From contig CAJJBD010000041.1 in NCBI GenBank assembly GCA_905182325.1, forward strand, positions 1 to 64,000: DNA of 64,000 bases, written 5' to 3'. The notes under the pieces were generated by a model. That model saw only the letters and a list, made by a program, of their open reading frames with translations, did not search any database and was not told the origin of the DNA. Below are positions 30,678 through 40,355 of this stretch, piece by piece (the stretch's first letter is position 1; the number at the start of each line of letters is the position of its first letter). Source of the DNA: an uncultured Planktomarina sp. Its GTDB lineage: Bacteria > Pseudomonadota > Alphaproteobacteria > Rhodobacterales > Rhodobacteraceae. A program made the position numbers and the translations under genes.

Positions 30678-31778
30678 TTAGTAGTCTCTGACATTAACCC
30701 ATGTCTTTTTAGCGCTTGAATCAAGTGCCGCTGTTACAATGCGATTTACCTCCATGCCTTCCGCGAAAGACGGCCAAATGGCACGGTTTTCTGAGATCGC
30801 AGTTAAAAAATCTTTAGCTTCTATAATAATCTGATCCTGATAACCGGTGCCGTGACCTGGACCTTGGCAAAATGGAAGATAATCGGGATGCGCCGGGCCA
30901 GTAAGGATCTTGCGAAAACCACGTTCAGATTCAGGTCCCTCGCTAGTATATAACCAAAGCGCGTTTTGATCCTCCTGATCAAAGCGAATATGGCCCTTAG
31001 TACCATGAATTTCATAAGCATAACCCATCTTGCGCCCTGTAGCCACACGGCTAAAAAACATGTGGCCTTGCGCACCGTTTTCAAAATAGCACATCATCTG
31101 AGCCTGATCATCATTAGTTACTTCTAAACCGTCTCTAACTTTATGCACAGTCTCAACCGATGCGCTGAGGCTCTTAATGGGCCCCATCATAGCATGAGCT
31201 GCGTTTATCATGTGTGGTGCTAAATCGCCCATCGTTCCATTTGCGATGCCCTGTGCTCTCCATCCCCCAATCATTGGGTCAGCAAAAAAATCTTCAGTCA
31301 TCTCGCCACGGAACCATGTTAACGTCCCTATGCGACCTTCTGTTAAAAATTTTCTTATTTGTTGGGAGGCTGGGGTCCTAATGTAATTGAAACCCACCAT
31401 ATTAGCAACATCAGCAGCCTCTGCCGCTGCGACCATTGACCTACTTTGTTTTAAGGAAACACCGAGCGGTTTTTCGCATAAAACTGGTTTGCCAGCGTTT
31501 AAGGCTGCAACCGCAATATCATGATGAGTGTGCTGTGGTGATGCTATAACAATAGCCTCAACTGCCGGATCATCGATTAAGTCTTTCCAGTCAGCTGTTC
31601 CCTTTTCAAAGCCATATGCCTTGCGATACAGCTCTGCATTGGCTTCAGTTTGTGCGCAAATTGTTACTAACCGGGGCCTTAAGGATGTTTGAAATACGCC
31701 AGCAACGGCAGAAAAGGCCACGGAGTGGGCCTTCCCCATGTATCCCCCACCAACTATTCCAATTCCAATACTACTCAT
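30678..31778 (-). CDS. Gfo/Idh/MocA family oxidoreductase
   Basis: IGIGIVGGGYMGKAHSVAF, KPVLCEKPLGVSLKQSRSM, MGDLAPHMINAAH; start set at MSSIGIG (ORF extends to 31805). Confidence 0.92.
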   Translation of the reverse strand: MSSIGIGIVGGGYMGKAHSVAFSAVAGVFQTSLRPRLVTICAQTEANAELYRKAYGFEKGTADWKDLIDDPAVEAIVIASPQHTHHDIAVAALNAGKPVLCEKPLGVSLKQSRSMVAAAEAADVANMVGFNYIRTPASQQIRKFLTEGRIGTLTWFRGEMTEDFFADPMIGGWRAQGIANGTMGDLAPHMINAAHAMMGPIKSLSASVETVHKVRDGLEVTNDDQAQMMCYFENGAQGHMFFSRVATGRKMGYAYEIHGTKGHIRFDQEDQNALWLYTSEGPESERGFRKILTGPAHPDYLPFCQGPGHGTGYQDQIIIEAKDFLTAISENRAIWPSFAEGMEVNRIVTAALDSSAKKTWVNVRDY

Positions 31779-31929
31779 CTCATAGCCTTCAAAGTTATTA
31801 TCCAACTGGTCTCCACAAGCAACTCAAGGCCAAACATGTTCTAACTTAAGCATAACAAAATTTAACTTTTCGAAATCGATAAAAATGCTGTGGTTTTTGA
31901 GAGTAATTTGAGTAAAGCCGCTTTAGTTT

Positions 31930-32583
31930 TTAACGAGTATTTTCAGTCATTCGACGTTTAACATAAGTTTGTACTGAAGATATCATCGGATCCATATATG
32001 GATCTTCAAAAAAGTGACCACATCCCTCAACTTCTTCATGTGTTATAGTAATACCTTTTTGTTCATGCAGTTTGTTGACTAAGATAACTGTATCGTCGGG
32101 AGGTGCAACTCGATCTGCGAGGCCATTAATTATTAAACCTGAGGCCGGACAGGGAGCAAGAAAGCTAAAATCATACATGTTAGCAGGTGGACTTACGCTT
32201 ATAAAACCAGATATTTCTGGCCTGCGCATCAGTAACTGCATTCCAATCCACGCCCCAAAACTAAAGCCTGCAACCCAACACTGCTTTGCATTAGTGTTCA
32301 TGGATTGAAGGTAATCAAGGGCCGAAGCTGCATCACTTAACTCGCCAATTCCTTGATCATATTCGCCTTGCGACCGACCAACTCCTCGAAAGTTAAACCT
32401 AAGTACCGTAAACCCCATATTGTAAAAAGCATAATGTAAATTATAAACCACTTTGTTGTTCATGGTACCACCAAACTGCGGATGTGGCTGGAGTATGATC
32501 GCAATTGGTGAATCCTTAGTTTTCTGAGGATGATAGCGACCTTCAAGGCGACCTTCTGGGCCAGGGAATATAACTTCGGGCAT
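31930..32583 (-). CDS. Alpha/beta hydrolase
   Basis: 217 aa; LQPHPQFGGTMNNKVV, FRGVGRSQGEYD, GFSFGAWIGMQ, EVEGCGHFF. Confidence 0.85.
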   Translation of the reverse strand: MPEVIFPGPEGRLEGRYHPQKTKDSPIAIILQPHPQFGGTMNNKVVYNLHYAFYNMGFTVLRFNFRGVGRSQGEYDQGIGELSDAASALDYLQSMNTNAKQCWVAGFSFGAWIGMQLLMRRPEISGFISVSPPANMYDFSFLAPCPASGLIINGLADRVAPPDDTVILVNKLHEQKGITITHEEVEGCGHFFEDPYMDPMISSVQTYVKRRMTENTR

Positions 32584-32676
32584 TTTGTTCCTCTAGTATG
32601 TTTAGGCTCTTGCTTAGCTTGACGTTGGGCAAGTGTCAGCTTAGAACCATTCTAAATAGCGCTGTGGTATTTCGCT

Positions 32677-32709
32677 CTATGGACCCGGTTACGCAACCGG
32701 CGGCCATAG
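32677..32709. promoter_or_regulatory. Extended interrupted inverted repeat in the divergent iscR / hydrolase intergenic region
   Basis: CTATGG-AC-CCGGTT-ACGC-AACCGG-CGG-CCATAG, located 58 bp before the iscR ATG. Confidence 0.5.
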
Positions 32710-32766
32710 GTCAATTAATTTGAGCTAAAAATGACAACTTGTTACAAAATGAGAGCATAAATTAGC

Positions 32767-33222
32767 ATGAAACTATCAACCAAAGGTCGATACGGAATGG
32801 TTGCATTAGCTGATTTAGCTTTGCTGGATGTCTCAAAGTTATCATCGCTATCTGATATCGCGCGTCGGCAGGACATATCGTTACCCTATTTGGAACAGCT
32901 CTTTGTGAAATTGCGCCGTTCAAATTTAGTTGAATCAGTTCGTGGACCAAATGGGGGCTACAGGTTAGCTAGACCAGCGACAGAAATTCGTGTGGTAGAC
33001 ATTTTAAAGGCCCTAGATGAAACAGTGGATGCACTTCACAAGGGAGCTGGAGCCTCAGGTGGAGTTTCTGGCAGTAGGGCCCAAAGTGTTACTAATAGGT
33101 TGTGGGAAGTTATGAGTGCTCAGGTGTATGTATTTTTGCATCAGACGCGCTTATCAGACGTAGTTGAAAATACTTTGTCACCGTGTCCAGCAGTTCCTAA
33201 TTTGCTTGAAATTATCGATTGA
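32767..33222 (+). CDS. iscR: Rrf2 family Fe-S cluster regulator (IscR-like)
   Basis: 151 aa; MKLSTKGRYGMVALADLALL, LPYLEQLFVKLRRSNLVESVRGPNGGYRLARP; first gene of the suf cluster. Confidence 0.88.
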   Translation: MKLSTKGRYGMVALADLALLDVSKLSSLSDIARRQDISLPYLEQLFVKLRRSNLVESVRGPNGGYRLARPATEIRVVDILKALDETVDALHKGAGASGGVSGSRAQSVTNRLWEVMSAQVYVFLHQTRLSDVVENTLSPCPAVPNLLEIID

Positions 33223-34268
33223 TGCAAAGTCGAGTTTATCTAGATCATAATGCCACTACACCATTAAGACCTGAAGCTCGGGTGGCAATGATAGATGCTC
33301 TTGACGCAGTTGGAAATCCCTCATCAGTACATTTGGAGGGTCGGGCTGCAAAGGCGATAATCGAGAAGGCTCGGTCTCAAATTTCTAACGCTTTTGGGGT
33401 AGGTACTCGTGACATTATTTTTACGAGTGGAGCAACTGAGGCTGCTGCCTTAGGTCTGCATGGCAGAGGTTTCAAAGCTGCAGGTATCGAACACGATGCC
33501 GTTTCCGCTTGGGTAGAACCAGACTTAAATGTTGTAGCAGGCGAAGTCAGTGTCGAAATTCCTCAAAAAACAGCTTTACAGTTGGCTAATTCAGAAACAG
33601 GGATTATTCAAAAATTACCAGAAAGTTTGGGGTTTTGTGACATGACACAAGCATTCGGTAAAATTTCAACAAGTTTTGCTTGGACAGGTGCAATAATGGC
33701 ATGCGCATCTGCGCATAAACTTGGTGGTCCAAAAGGAATAGGCTGTTTGTTGTTGCAACCTGGCCAATCAATTAGTGCACAATTACAAGGTGGTGGGCAA
33801 GAAATGGGCCGGCGGGCCGGTACTGAAAATGTTGTTGGAATTGCTGGTTTTGGGGCTGCAGCCGAGGCTGCAGCTAAAGATCTTGCCGATGGAAAGTGGC
33901 GCGCAATTGAAAAACTTAGAAATAAATTAGAAAAGGTACTGGAAGCTAGCGGAAAACCTATTACCTACATTGGGAAGGGGATCTTAAGGCTTCCAAATAC
34001 AGCATGTTTTTCGGCTCCTGGGTGGAAGGGCGAAACACAGGTAATGCAAATGGATCTAGCAGGCTTCGCGATATCGGCGGGATCTGCCTGTTCATCAGGA
34101 AAAGTAAAATCTAGCCGTGTCCTCGAAGCAATGGGATATGGGACAAATATCGCCAATTCCGCAGTGAGGGTATCACTTGGTTTGTTAACAACAGAAACCG
34201 AAATTCAACAGTTTGCCACAACTTGGTTGTCGGCATACGACAGTTTTTTAGCACGCAGGGCAGCTTGA
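33222..34268 (+). CDS. Cysteine desulfurase (NifS/IscS class)
   Basis: [49 protein letters not shown] overlap with iscR. Confidence 0.92.
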   Translation: MQSRVYLDHNATTPLRPEARVAMIDALDAVGNPSSVHLEGRAAKAIIEKARSQISNAFGVGTRDIIFTSGATEAAALGLHGRGFKAAGIEHDAVSAWVEPDLNVVAGEVSVEIPQKTALQLANSETGIIQKLPESLGFCDMTQAFGKISTSFAWTGAIMACASAHKLGGPKGIGCLLLQPGQSISAQLQGGGQEMGRRAGTENVVGIAGFGAAAEAAAKDLADGKWRAIEKLRNKLEKVLEASGKPITYIGKGILRLPNTACFSAPGWKGETQVMQMDLAGFAISAGSACSSGKVKSSRVLEAMGYGTNIANSAVRVSLGLLTTETEIQQFATTWLSAYDSFLARRAA

Positions 34269-35782
34269 TGGGAATAGAAATGAACAATGTTGATGTAAAA
34301 GACGGCGTCGATGCGGACACGGTTGAGGCAGTTAGGGCTTTGTCCAGCACCTATAAATACGGCTGGAATACTGAAATTGAAATGGAATACGCTCCAAAAG
34401 GGCTCTCTGAGGACATTGTGCGCCTAATCTCGTCAAAAAACAACGAACCAGAATGGATGTTGGACTGGCGTCTGTCGGCATACAGACGATGGCTCGAACT
34501 CAAAGAGCCCAATTGGGCAATGGTAGACTATCCTTCAATTGATTTTCAAGATCAGTATTATTATGCGCGCCCCAAAAGCATGGTAGAAAAACCAAAGTCA
34601 TTGGACGATGTAGACCCAAAACTACTTGAGACCTATAAGAAGTTAGGCATTCCCCTCAAAGAACAGGCACTACTAGCAGGTGTTGAGGCTCCAGAAGGTG
34701 AACGAAAAGTGGCTGTCGATGCTGTATTTGATTCAGTATCAGTGGGAACCACATTCCAAGCAGAACTGAAAAAAGCTGGTGTAATTTTTTGTTCGTTTTC
34801 AGAAGCTGTTAAAGATTATCCAGAACTGGTTAAAAAATATCTTGGATCAGTTGTTCCTGTTTCTGACAATTATTATGCAACTTTAAACTCAGCTGTTTTT
34901 TCAGATGGATCGTTTGTCTACATCCCTGAAGGTGTACGCTGTCCAATGGAACTAAGTACTTATTTTAGAATTAATGCTGAAAATACAGGGCAATTTGAGC
35001 GAACTTTAATAATCGCTGATAAAGGATCTTATGTCAGCTACTTGGAAGGCTGCACTGCACCAAAGCGCGATGTAGCGCAACTTCATGCTGCAGTTGTAGA
35101 ACTAGTCATTTTAGACGACGCTGAGATTAAATATTCAACTGTACAAAATTGGTATCCAGGAGACGAAAACGGTAAAGGTGGTATTTATAACTTTGTAACG
35201 AAACGAGCAGATTGTCGTGGAAATCGCTCGAAAGTTATGTGGACTCAAGTGGAGACTGGATCAGCAGTGACTTGGAAATACCCGTCGTGCATTCTGCGTG
35301 GTAATGAAAGCCAAGGAGAATTTTATTCGATTGCCATTGCCAACAATATGCAACAAGCGGATACCGGCACAAAAATGGTACATTTAGGAAAAAACACTAA
35401 ATCTCGCATTGTTTCAAAAGGGATAAGTGCTGGTAAAGCGCAAAATACTTATCGAGGACTTGTCTCAATGCATCCAAAAGCAAAAGATAGCCGAAATTTT
35501 ACACAATGCGATAGTTTGTTAATTGGTGATAAATGTGGTGCCCACACTGTGCCATATATTGAAGTAAAAAATAATTCATCGCGCGTGGAGCATGAGGCAA
35601 CAACTTCAAAGGTTGATGATGATCAATTGTTTTATTGCCGTTCTAGAGGAATGGGTGAGGAGGATGCGGTGGCTCTCGTTGTAAATGGATTTTGTAAAGA
35701 AGTATTGCAAGCGCTGCCAATGGAGTTTGCTATGGAGGCACAGCAATTAGTTGCAATCTCACTCGAAGGTTCGGTTGGATAA
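34268..35782 (+). CDS. sufB: Fe-S cluster assembly protein SufB
   Basis: [50 protein letters not shown]; start likely at 34268 (MGIEMNN), overlapping the previous stop. Confidence 0.97.
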   Translation: MGIEMNNVDVKDGVDADTVEAVRALSSTYKYGWNTEIEMEYAPKGLSEDIVRLISSKNNEPEWMLDWRLSAYRRWLELKEPNWAMVDYPSIDFQDQYYYARPKSMVEKPKSLDDVDPKLLETYKKLGIPLKEQALLAGVEAPEGERKVAVDAVFDSVSVGTTFQAELKKAGVIFCSFSEAVKDYPELVKKYLGSVVPVSDNYYATLNSAVFSDGSFVYIPEGVRCPMELSTYFRINAENTGQFERTLIIADKGSYVSYLEGCTAPKRDVAQLHAAVVELVILDDAEIKYSTVQNWYPGDENGKGGIYNFVTKRADCRGNRSKVMWTQVETGSAVTWKYPSCILRGNESQGEFYSIAIANNMQQADTGTKMVHLGKNTKSRIVSKGISAGKAQNTYRGLVSMHPKAKDSRNFTQCDSLLIGDKCGAHTVPYIEVKNNSSRVEHEATTSKVDDDQLFYCRSRGMGEEDAVALVVNGFCKEVLQALPMEFAMEAQQLVAISLEGSVG

Positions 35783-35902
35783 TTTGATGGGTGTGAAGTC
35801 AGAGGAAGGTTACATAAAGAGCTGATTGGTTTCATTCTGTAACCTCTACCTCGTTGCTACAAAAAATCATTAGTGCCTAAAATGGCCTTAGGAATAATTA
35901 AA

Positions 35903-36658
35903 ATGCTTGAAATAAAAAACCTACACGTCCAGCTTGAGGAAGAAGATAAAAAAATTCTAAAAGGTGTAAACCTTTCTCTAGATCCTGGAAAAGTACATGC
36001 CATCATGGGTCCAAATGGTTCAGGGAAATCAACACTTTCTTATGTGCTTTCTGGAAAAAAGGGCTACGAGGTTACATCAGGATCAGCTCATTTAGAAGGT
36101 AACGATCTCCTAGTGATGGATCCAGAAGAGCGCGCCGCAGCAGGGTTATTTTTAGCTTTTCAGTATCCAGTAGAAATACCTGGTGTCGGAAACATGACAT
36201 TTTTAAGATCTGCCGTAAACTCACAACGGAAGTTGCGTGGCGAACCAGAAATGACTGCTGGAGATTTTTTGAAAGCTGTTCGCGATAAAGCTAAACACTT
36301 AAAAATTGATTCAGATATGTTGAAACGTCCAGTAAACGTGGGGTTTTCTGGTGGTGAAAAAAAACGCAATGAAATTTTGCAGATGGCGATGCTTGAACCA
36401 AAAATGTGCATTTTGGATGAAACAGACAGCGGCTTAGATGTCGATGCGATGAAGTTAGTTGCTGAAGGAGTTAATGCCCTTCGCGATAAAAAACGTACAT
36501 TTTTAGTTATTACTCATTACCAGCGGCTTTTAGACCATATTAAACCAGACATTGTGCACATTATGGCGGCAGGAAGGATTATTAAATCAGGCGGACCAGA
36601 ACTTGCACTTGAGGTGGAAAATAATGGTTATGCTAAACTGTTGGAGGAGAGTTCTTAG
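35903..36658 (+). CDS. sufC: Fe-S cluster assembly ATPase SufC
   Basis: MLEIKNLHVQLEEEDKKILKGVNL, GPNGSGKSTLSYVLSG, SGGEKKRNEILQMAMLEPKMCILDETDSGLD. Confidence 0.97.
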   Translation: MLEIKNLHVQLEEEDKKILKGVNLSLDPGKVHAIMGPNGSGKSTLSYVLSGKKGYEVTSGSAHLEGNDLLVMDPEERAAAGLFLAFQYPVEIPGVGNMTFLRSAVNSQRKLRGEPEMTAGDFLKAVRDKAKHLKIDSDMLKRPVNVGFSGGEKKRNEILQMAMLEPKMCILDETDSGLDVDAMKLVAEGVNALRDKKRTFLVITHYQRLLDHIKPDIVHIMAAGRIIKSGGPELALEVENNGYAKLLEESS

Positions 36659-37923
36659 TGGCTTCTTCTTTACGTGGTGATACGGCTGATAGGCTGCGGT
36701 TAAATGAAAATTTATTGGCTACATCTGGCCAGTGGTTTAAAAATGCACGCTTAGCTGCGGCAGAGCGAGTGGAAAGTCAGGGGCTACCTCAACGCCGCGA
36801 CGAATATTGGGGCTATACACAACCAGATGCTTTTTTACAAAAAAAAATTGATTTTGACGTAGACTTGAATTCACCTTTAGAACTATTTTCCAAAGAGTTA
36901 TCAGAGGTAATTAATTATAAAAATGGTATACTCCAAGAAAAAAAATTGCCAGCCATACCAGGGTGCTCTGTCGAGAGCTTAAGTGATGCGGCAACGTTGG
37001 ACAACCATTGGGCGGGTACCGTTTTTGGTAAGCTTGAGGCTGTTGGTCAGATCCCTGTCCAAAGATCTTTGGCAGCGCTGAATACGGCAACAGCGTCGCA
37101 GGGTCTGTTAATACTTGTGACGGGTAAAGTAAAAAAACCAATTAGGATAAATGCTGTCTGCGAAGGCACTTCAGACACAATAATTCACCACATTATAAAA
37201 GTCGAGCGGGGTGCGAATGTTACCTTAATTGAGACGGGCCAATATGGGGCTCGTGCGAATGTAGTTTTAGAAGTGGAAGTAGAGGGGGATGGTACTTTTA
37301 ATCACATCCGGATGCAAAATGGTCACGAGCATAACGCACTTACGCATATTTTTGGACGTATTGGCACAAATAGTACTTTTAAATCTTTTACACTCACGTC
37401 GGGTGGTAGGTTAACACGTAACGAATGCATTTTAGATTTAGTAGGTGATTCATCCAGGGTTTCTGTTGCTGGTGCTTGCATCGGTGATGAAAAATTTCAT
37501 CATGACGACACCGTTTTTGTTACACACAACGCGGCAAACTGCGAAAGCAGGCAGGTATTTAAAAAAGTGCTTCGAGACGGTTCAGTCGGTGTTTTTCAGG
37601 GTAAAATTCTTGTTAAAGCAGGTGCGCAAAAAACTGACGGATATCAGATTAGTCAATCTTTGCTACTGGATGATAATAGTCAGTTTCTTGCTAAACCTGA
37701 ACTTGAGATTTACGCTGATGATGTTGTTTGTTCACATGGCTCAACATCTGGTGCTATCGATGAGGAAGCCCTTTTCTACCTTCGCTCACGTGGCGTTCCA
37801 AAAGCAAAAGCAATTGATTTGTTAACCCTTTCCTTCATTGCTGAAGCTATTCAAGAAGTAGAAAGTCCTGAATTGGCAGACGCTCTTTTGGCACATGTTA
37901 CGGCTGTACTCGAGGTAAGGTAA
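36658..37923 (+). CDS. sufD: Fe-S cluster assembly protein SufD
   Basis: 421 aa; HHDDTVFVTHNAANCESRQVFKKVLRDGSVGVFQGKILVKAGAQKTDGYQ, CSHGSTSGAIDEEALFYLRSRG; GTG start. Confidence 0.95.
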   Translation: MASSLRGDTADRLRLNENLLATSGQWFKNARLAAAERVESQGLPQRRDEYWGYTQPDAFLQKKIDFDVDLNSPLELFSKELSEVINYKNGILQEKKLPAIPGCSVESLSDAATLDNHWAGTVFGKLEAVGQIPVQRSLAALNTATASQGLLILVTGKVKKPIRINAVCEGTSDTIIHHIIKVERGANVTLIETGQYGARANVVLEVEVEGDGTFNHIRMQNGHEHNALTHIFGRIGTNSTFKSFTLTSGGRLTRNECILDLVGDSSRVSVAGACIGDEKFHHDDTVFVTHNAANCESRQVFKKVLRDGSVGVFQGKILVKAGAQKTDGYQISQSLLLDDNSQFLAKPELEIYADDVVCSHGSTSGAIDEEALFYLRSRGVPKAKAIDLLTLSFIAEAIQEVESPELADALLAHVTAVLEVR

Positions 37924-37927
37924 ATAA

Positions 37928-38404
37928 ATGGCCCTAACGTTAGATATAATTGAATCTCACATTCGCCCACGCAGGGTTATGGCGCGCCTACTTAAAATGG
38001 GAATACGCGAGGACCGTATTTTTGCTATGTTGCTTGCGGGTTGCCTGATATTGTTTATGGCTCAATGGCCGTACCGGGCACGACAAGCGCATTTAAGTGG
38101 TGAAACCCTGACCGATTACATTCAACATGATGCGTTAGCGTTAGTATTTATTTTACCATTAATTGCTTATGGCTTTGCAGGTTTACTACGTTTGTTATCA
38201 AGAGTATTTCGAGCAAAAGCTAACTATTACTCGGCACGTTTAGCACTATTCTGGGCTTTGCTAGCTGCGTCACCTGCTGTCATATTGTCAGGAATGATTA
38301 AAGGATTTGTAGGGTTAGGACTGATAAATTCAGTATTTGGTGCTGCTTGGTTTGTTATATTTTTATGGGTTTTAGTAAATTCCCTCCTTGAGGCAGAGCA
38401 ATGA
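37928..38404 (+). CDS. Yip1-like multi-pass membrane protein (first of pair)
   Basis: 158 aa, several hydrophobic segments; immediately follows sufD. Confidence 0.65.
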   Translation: MALTLDIIESHIRPRRVMARLLKMGIREDRIFAMLLAGCLILFMAQWPYRARQAHLSGETLTDYIQHDALALVFILPLIAYGFAGLLRLLSRVFRAKANYYSARLALFWALLAASPAVILSGMIKGFVGLGLINSVFGAAWFVIFLWVLVNSLLEAEQ

Positions 38405-38967
38405 ACTTCCTAGTGGATCTTTTTAAATTGAGTTTTTTGGATCCTAGCGCAGCGGGCGTTAGGTTGCTAGAGTTACGCCCAAACATTAATACCGCCCTTA
38501 GCGCATTTACAGTCTCAATTATATTTGCTGTTATTATGATATTTGCTTTTAATGGCTTCGGATTAGTGGTGCTTTTACCAGGCCTTCCAGCTTTATCACC
38601 AATTTTTGTTGTCCTAATTGTTGGTGTTGGAAACCTAGCTTTAGTCGCGTGTATCATGTTGGCAGGCCGTGTTTTTCAGAGAGAAGGATCTTTTTCTAAC
38701 GGTGTTTTATTATTTGCTTGGATGCAAATACTACAAGTTATTTTACAAGCATTTCAGATAGGAATTTCAGTTTTTTCTGGAGCTTTAGCAGGCCTAATTG
38801 GGTTATTTGGTACAGGGCTTTTATTTTGGGTGTTATTTGGCTTGATCAATTCCTGGCTCGGTCTAGCTAGTGTTTGGCGGGCAGGTATTTGTTTTGTGTT
38901 AGGTTTAATTGGTTTGTCAGTTTGTGGCTCAATTATATTAGTGTCCATAGGCTTTAGCCCAACTTAG
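38401..38967 (+). CDS. Yip1-like multi-pass membrane protein (second of pair)
   Basis: 188 aa, several hydrophobic segments; 4-bp ATGA overlap with the preceding gene. Confidence 0.65.
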   Translation: MNFLVDLFKLSFLDPSAAGVRLLELRPNINTALSAFTVSIIFAVIMIFAFNGFGLVVLLPGLPALSPIFVVLIVGVGNLALVACIMLAGRVFQREGSFSNGVLLFAWMQILQVILQAFQIGISVFSGALAGLIGLFGTGLLFWVLFGLINSWLGLASVWRAGICFVLGLIGLSVCGSIILVSIGFSPT

Positions 38968-38975
38968 GTGACGTA

Positions 38976-40199
38976 ATGACTTTTGATGTTGATAAAATTC
39001 GTGAAGACTTTCCTATCCTTAAGCGGTCGGTAAATAACAAGCCTTTAGTGTATCTTGATAATGGTGCGTCTGCTCAGAAACCTCAGGTAGTTATTGATGC
39101 AATAACCCAAGCTTATTCAACTGAGTATGCAAATGTTCATCGTGGCCTTCATTATCTGTCTAATTTGGCCACTGATAAATATGAATCTGTAAGGGCTAAG
39201 GTTGCCAAGTTTCTAAATTCGAGTTCGGAAGATAGTATAGTTTTTAATTCTGGCACAACTGAGGGTATTAATTTAATAGCCTATGCATGGGCAATGCCAC
39301 GACTCCAGGCTGGCGATGAAATCGTACTTTCTATTATGGAGCACCACGCTAATATTATCCCTTGGCATTTTTTACGTGAACGAATGGGTATTAAATTAAT
39401 CTGGGTCGATGTAGATTCTAATGGAGACCTAGATCCTGAACGCATAATCGCAGCAATGACTCCTCGTACTAAATTAGTCGCAATTACTCATCTTTCCAAT
39501 GTCTTAGGCACAGTAGTGGATGTTAAGACTATAACTAAAGCAGCACATGATATAGGTGCAGTAGTAATGGTCGATGGATCCCAAGCAGCAGTTCACATGG
39601 CCATCGATGTAGAAGATATTGATTGTGATTTTTACGCAATCACCGGCCACAAAGTTTATGGCCCCAGTGGTTCGGGTGCAATTTATATCAAACCAGAACG
39701 CATGGCTGAAATGCGACCCTTTATGGGTGGTGGTGACATGATACGTGACGTTGGACGTGAGGTCATCACATACAACGATGCCCCTATGAAATTTGAGGCA
39801 GGGACTCCCGCAATAGTCCAACAAATCGGACTTGGCGTTGCGTTAGACTATATGATGAATATTGGTATGGACAATATCGCCGCTCACGAGAGGGATCTAT
39901 GTAATTATGCGCGCGGACGTTTAGATGGACTTAACTGGTTGAATATTCAAGGTAAGTCACTAGGAAAGGCAGCCATATTTTCATTCACATTAAATGGGCC
40001 TGCCCACGCTCATGATATATCGACCGTGCTAGACAAAAAAGGCATAGCTGTGAGGGCAGGGCATCACTGTGCTCAGCCTTTAATGGATCACTTGGGTGTT
40101 TCCTCAACATGCCGAGCAAGCTTTGCAATGTACAACACAAAGGCCGAAGTTGATACGCTGGTAGACGGCTTAGAATTTTGTCAAGAATTGTTTGGATAA
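38976..40199 (+). CDS. sufS: Cysteine desulfurase SufS
   Basis: 407 aa; YLDNGASAQKPQVVIDAI, ITGHKVYGPSGSGAIYIK, RAGHHCAQPLMDHLGVSSTCRASFAMYNT. Confidence 0.97.
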   Translation: MTFDVDKIREDFPILKRSVNNKPLVYLDNGASAQKPQVVIDAITQAYSTEYANVHRGLHYLSNLATDKYESVRAKVAKFLNSSSEDSIVFNSGTTEGINLIAYAWAMPRLQAGDEIVLSIMEHHANIIPWHFLRERMGIKLIWVDVDSNGDLDPERIIAAMTPRTKLVAITHLSNVLGTVVDVKTITKAAHDIGAVVMVDGSQAAVHMAIDVEDIDCDFYAITGHKVYGPSGSGAIYIKPERMAEMRPFMGGGDMIRDVGREVITYNDAPMKFEAGTPAIVQQIGLGVALDYMMNIGMDNIAAHERDLCNYARGRLDGLNWLNIQGKSLGKAAIFSFTLNGPAHAHDISTVLDKKGIAVRAGHHCAQPLMDHLGVSSTCRASFAMYNTKAEVDTLVDGLEFCQELFG

Positions 40200-40203
40200 A
40201 CTA

Positions 40204-40277
40204 TGGAGCGGGTAACGGGAATTGAACCCGTAACTTAAGCTTGGGAAGCTCGCGTGATACCTTTTCACCATACCCGC
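40204..40277 (-). tRNA. tRNA-Gly (anticodon CCC), CCA encoded
   Basis: Minus strand GCGGGTATGGTGAAAAGGTATCACGCGAGCTTCCCAAGCTTAAGTTACGGGTTCAATTCCCGTTACCCGCTCCA; 7-bp acceptor stem, T arm ACGGGTTCAATTCCCGT, loop TTCCCAA. Confidence 0.93.
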
Positions 40278-40355
40278 CTGAAGTCAGTTAGCAACACTCA
40301 GCCCTAAGTTAGTCAACTAACAATTATCAATATAAAAACTAATTTATAACTCTTC

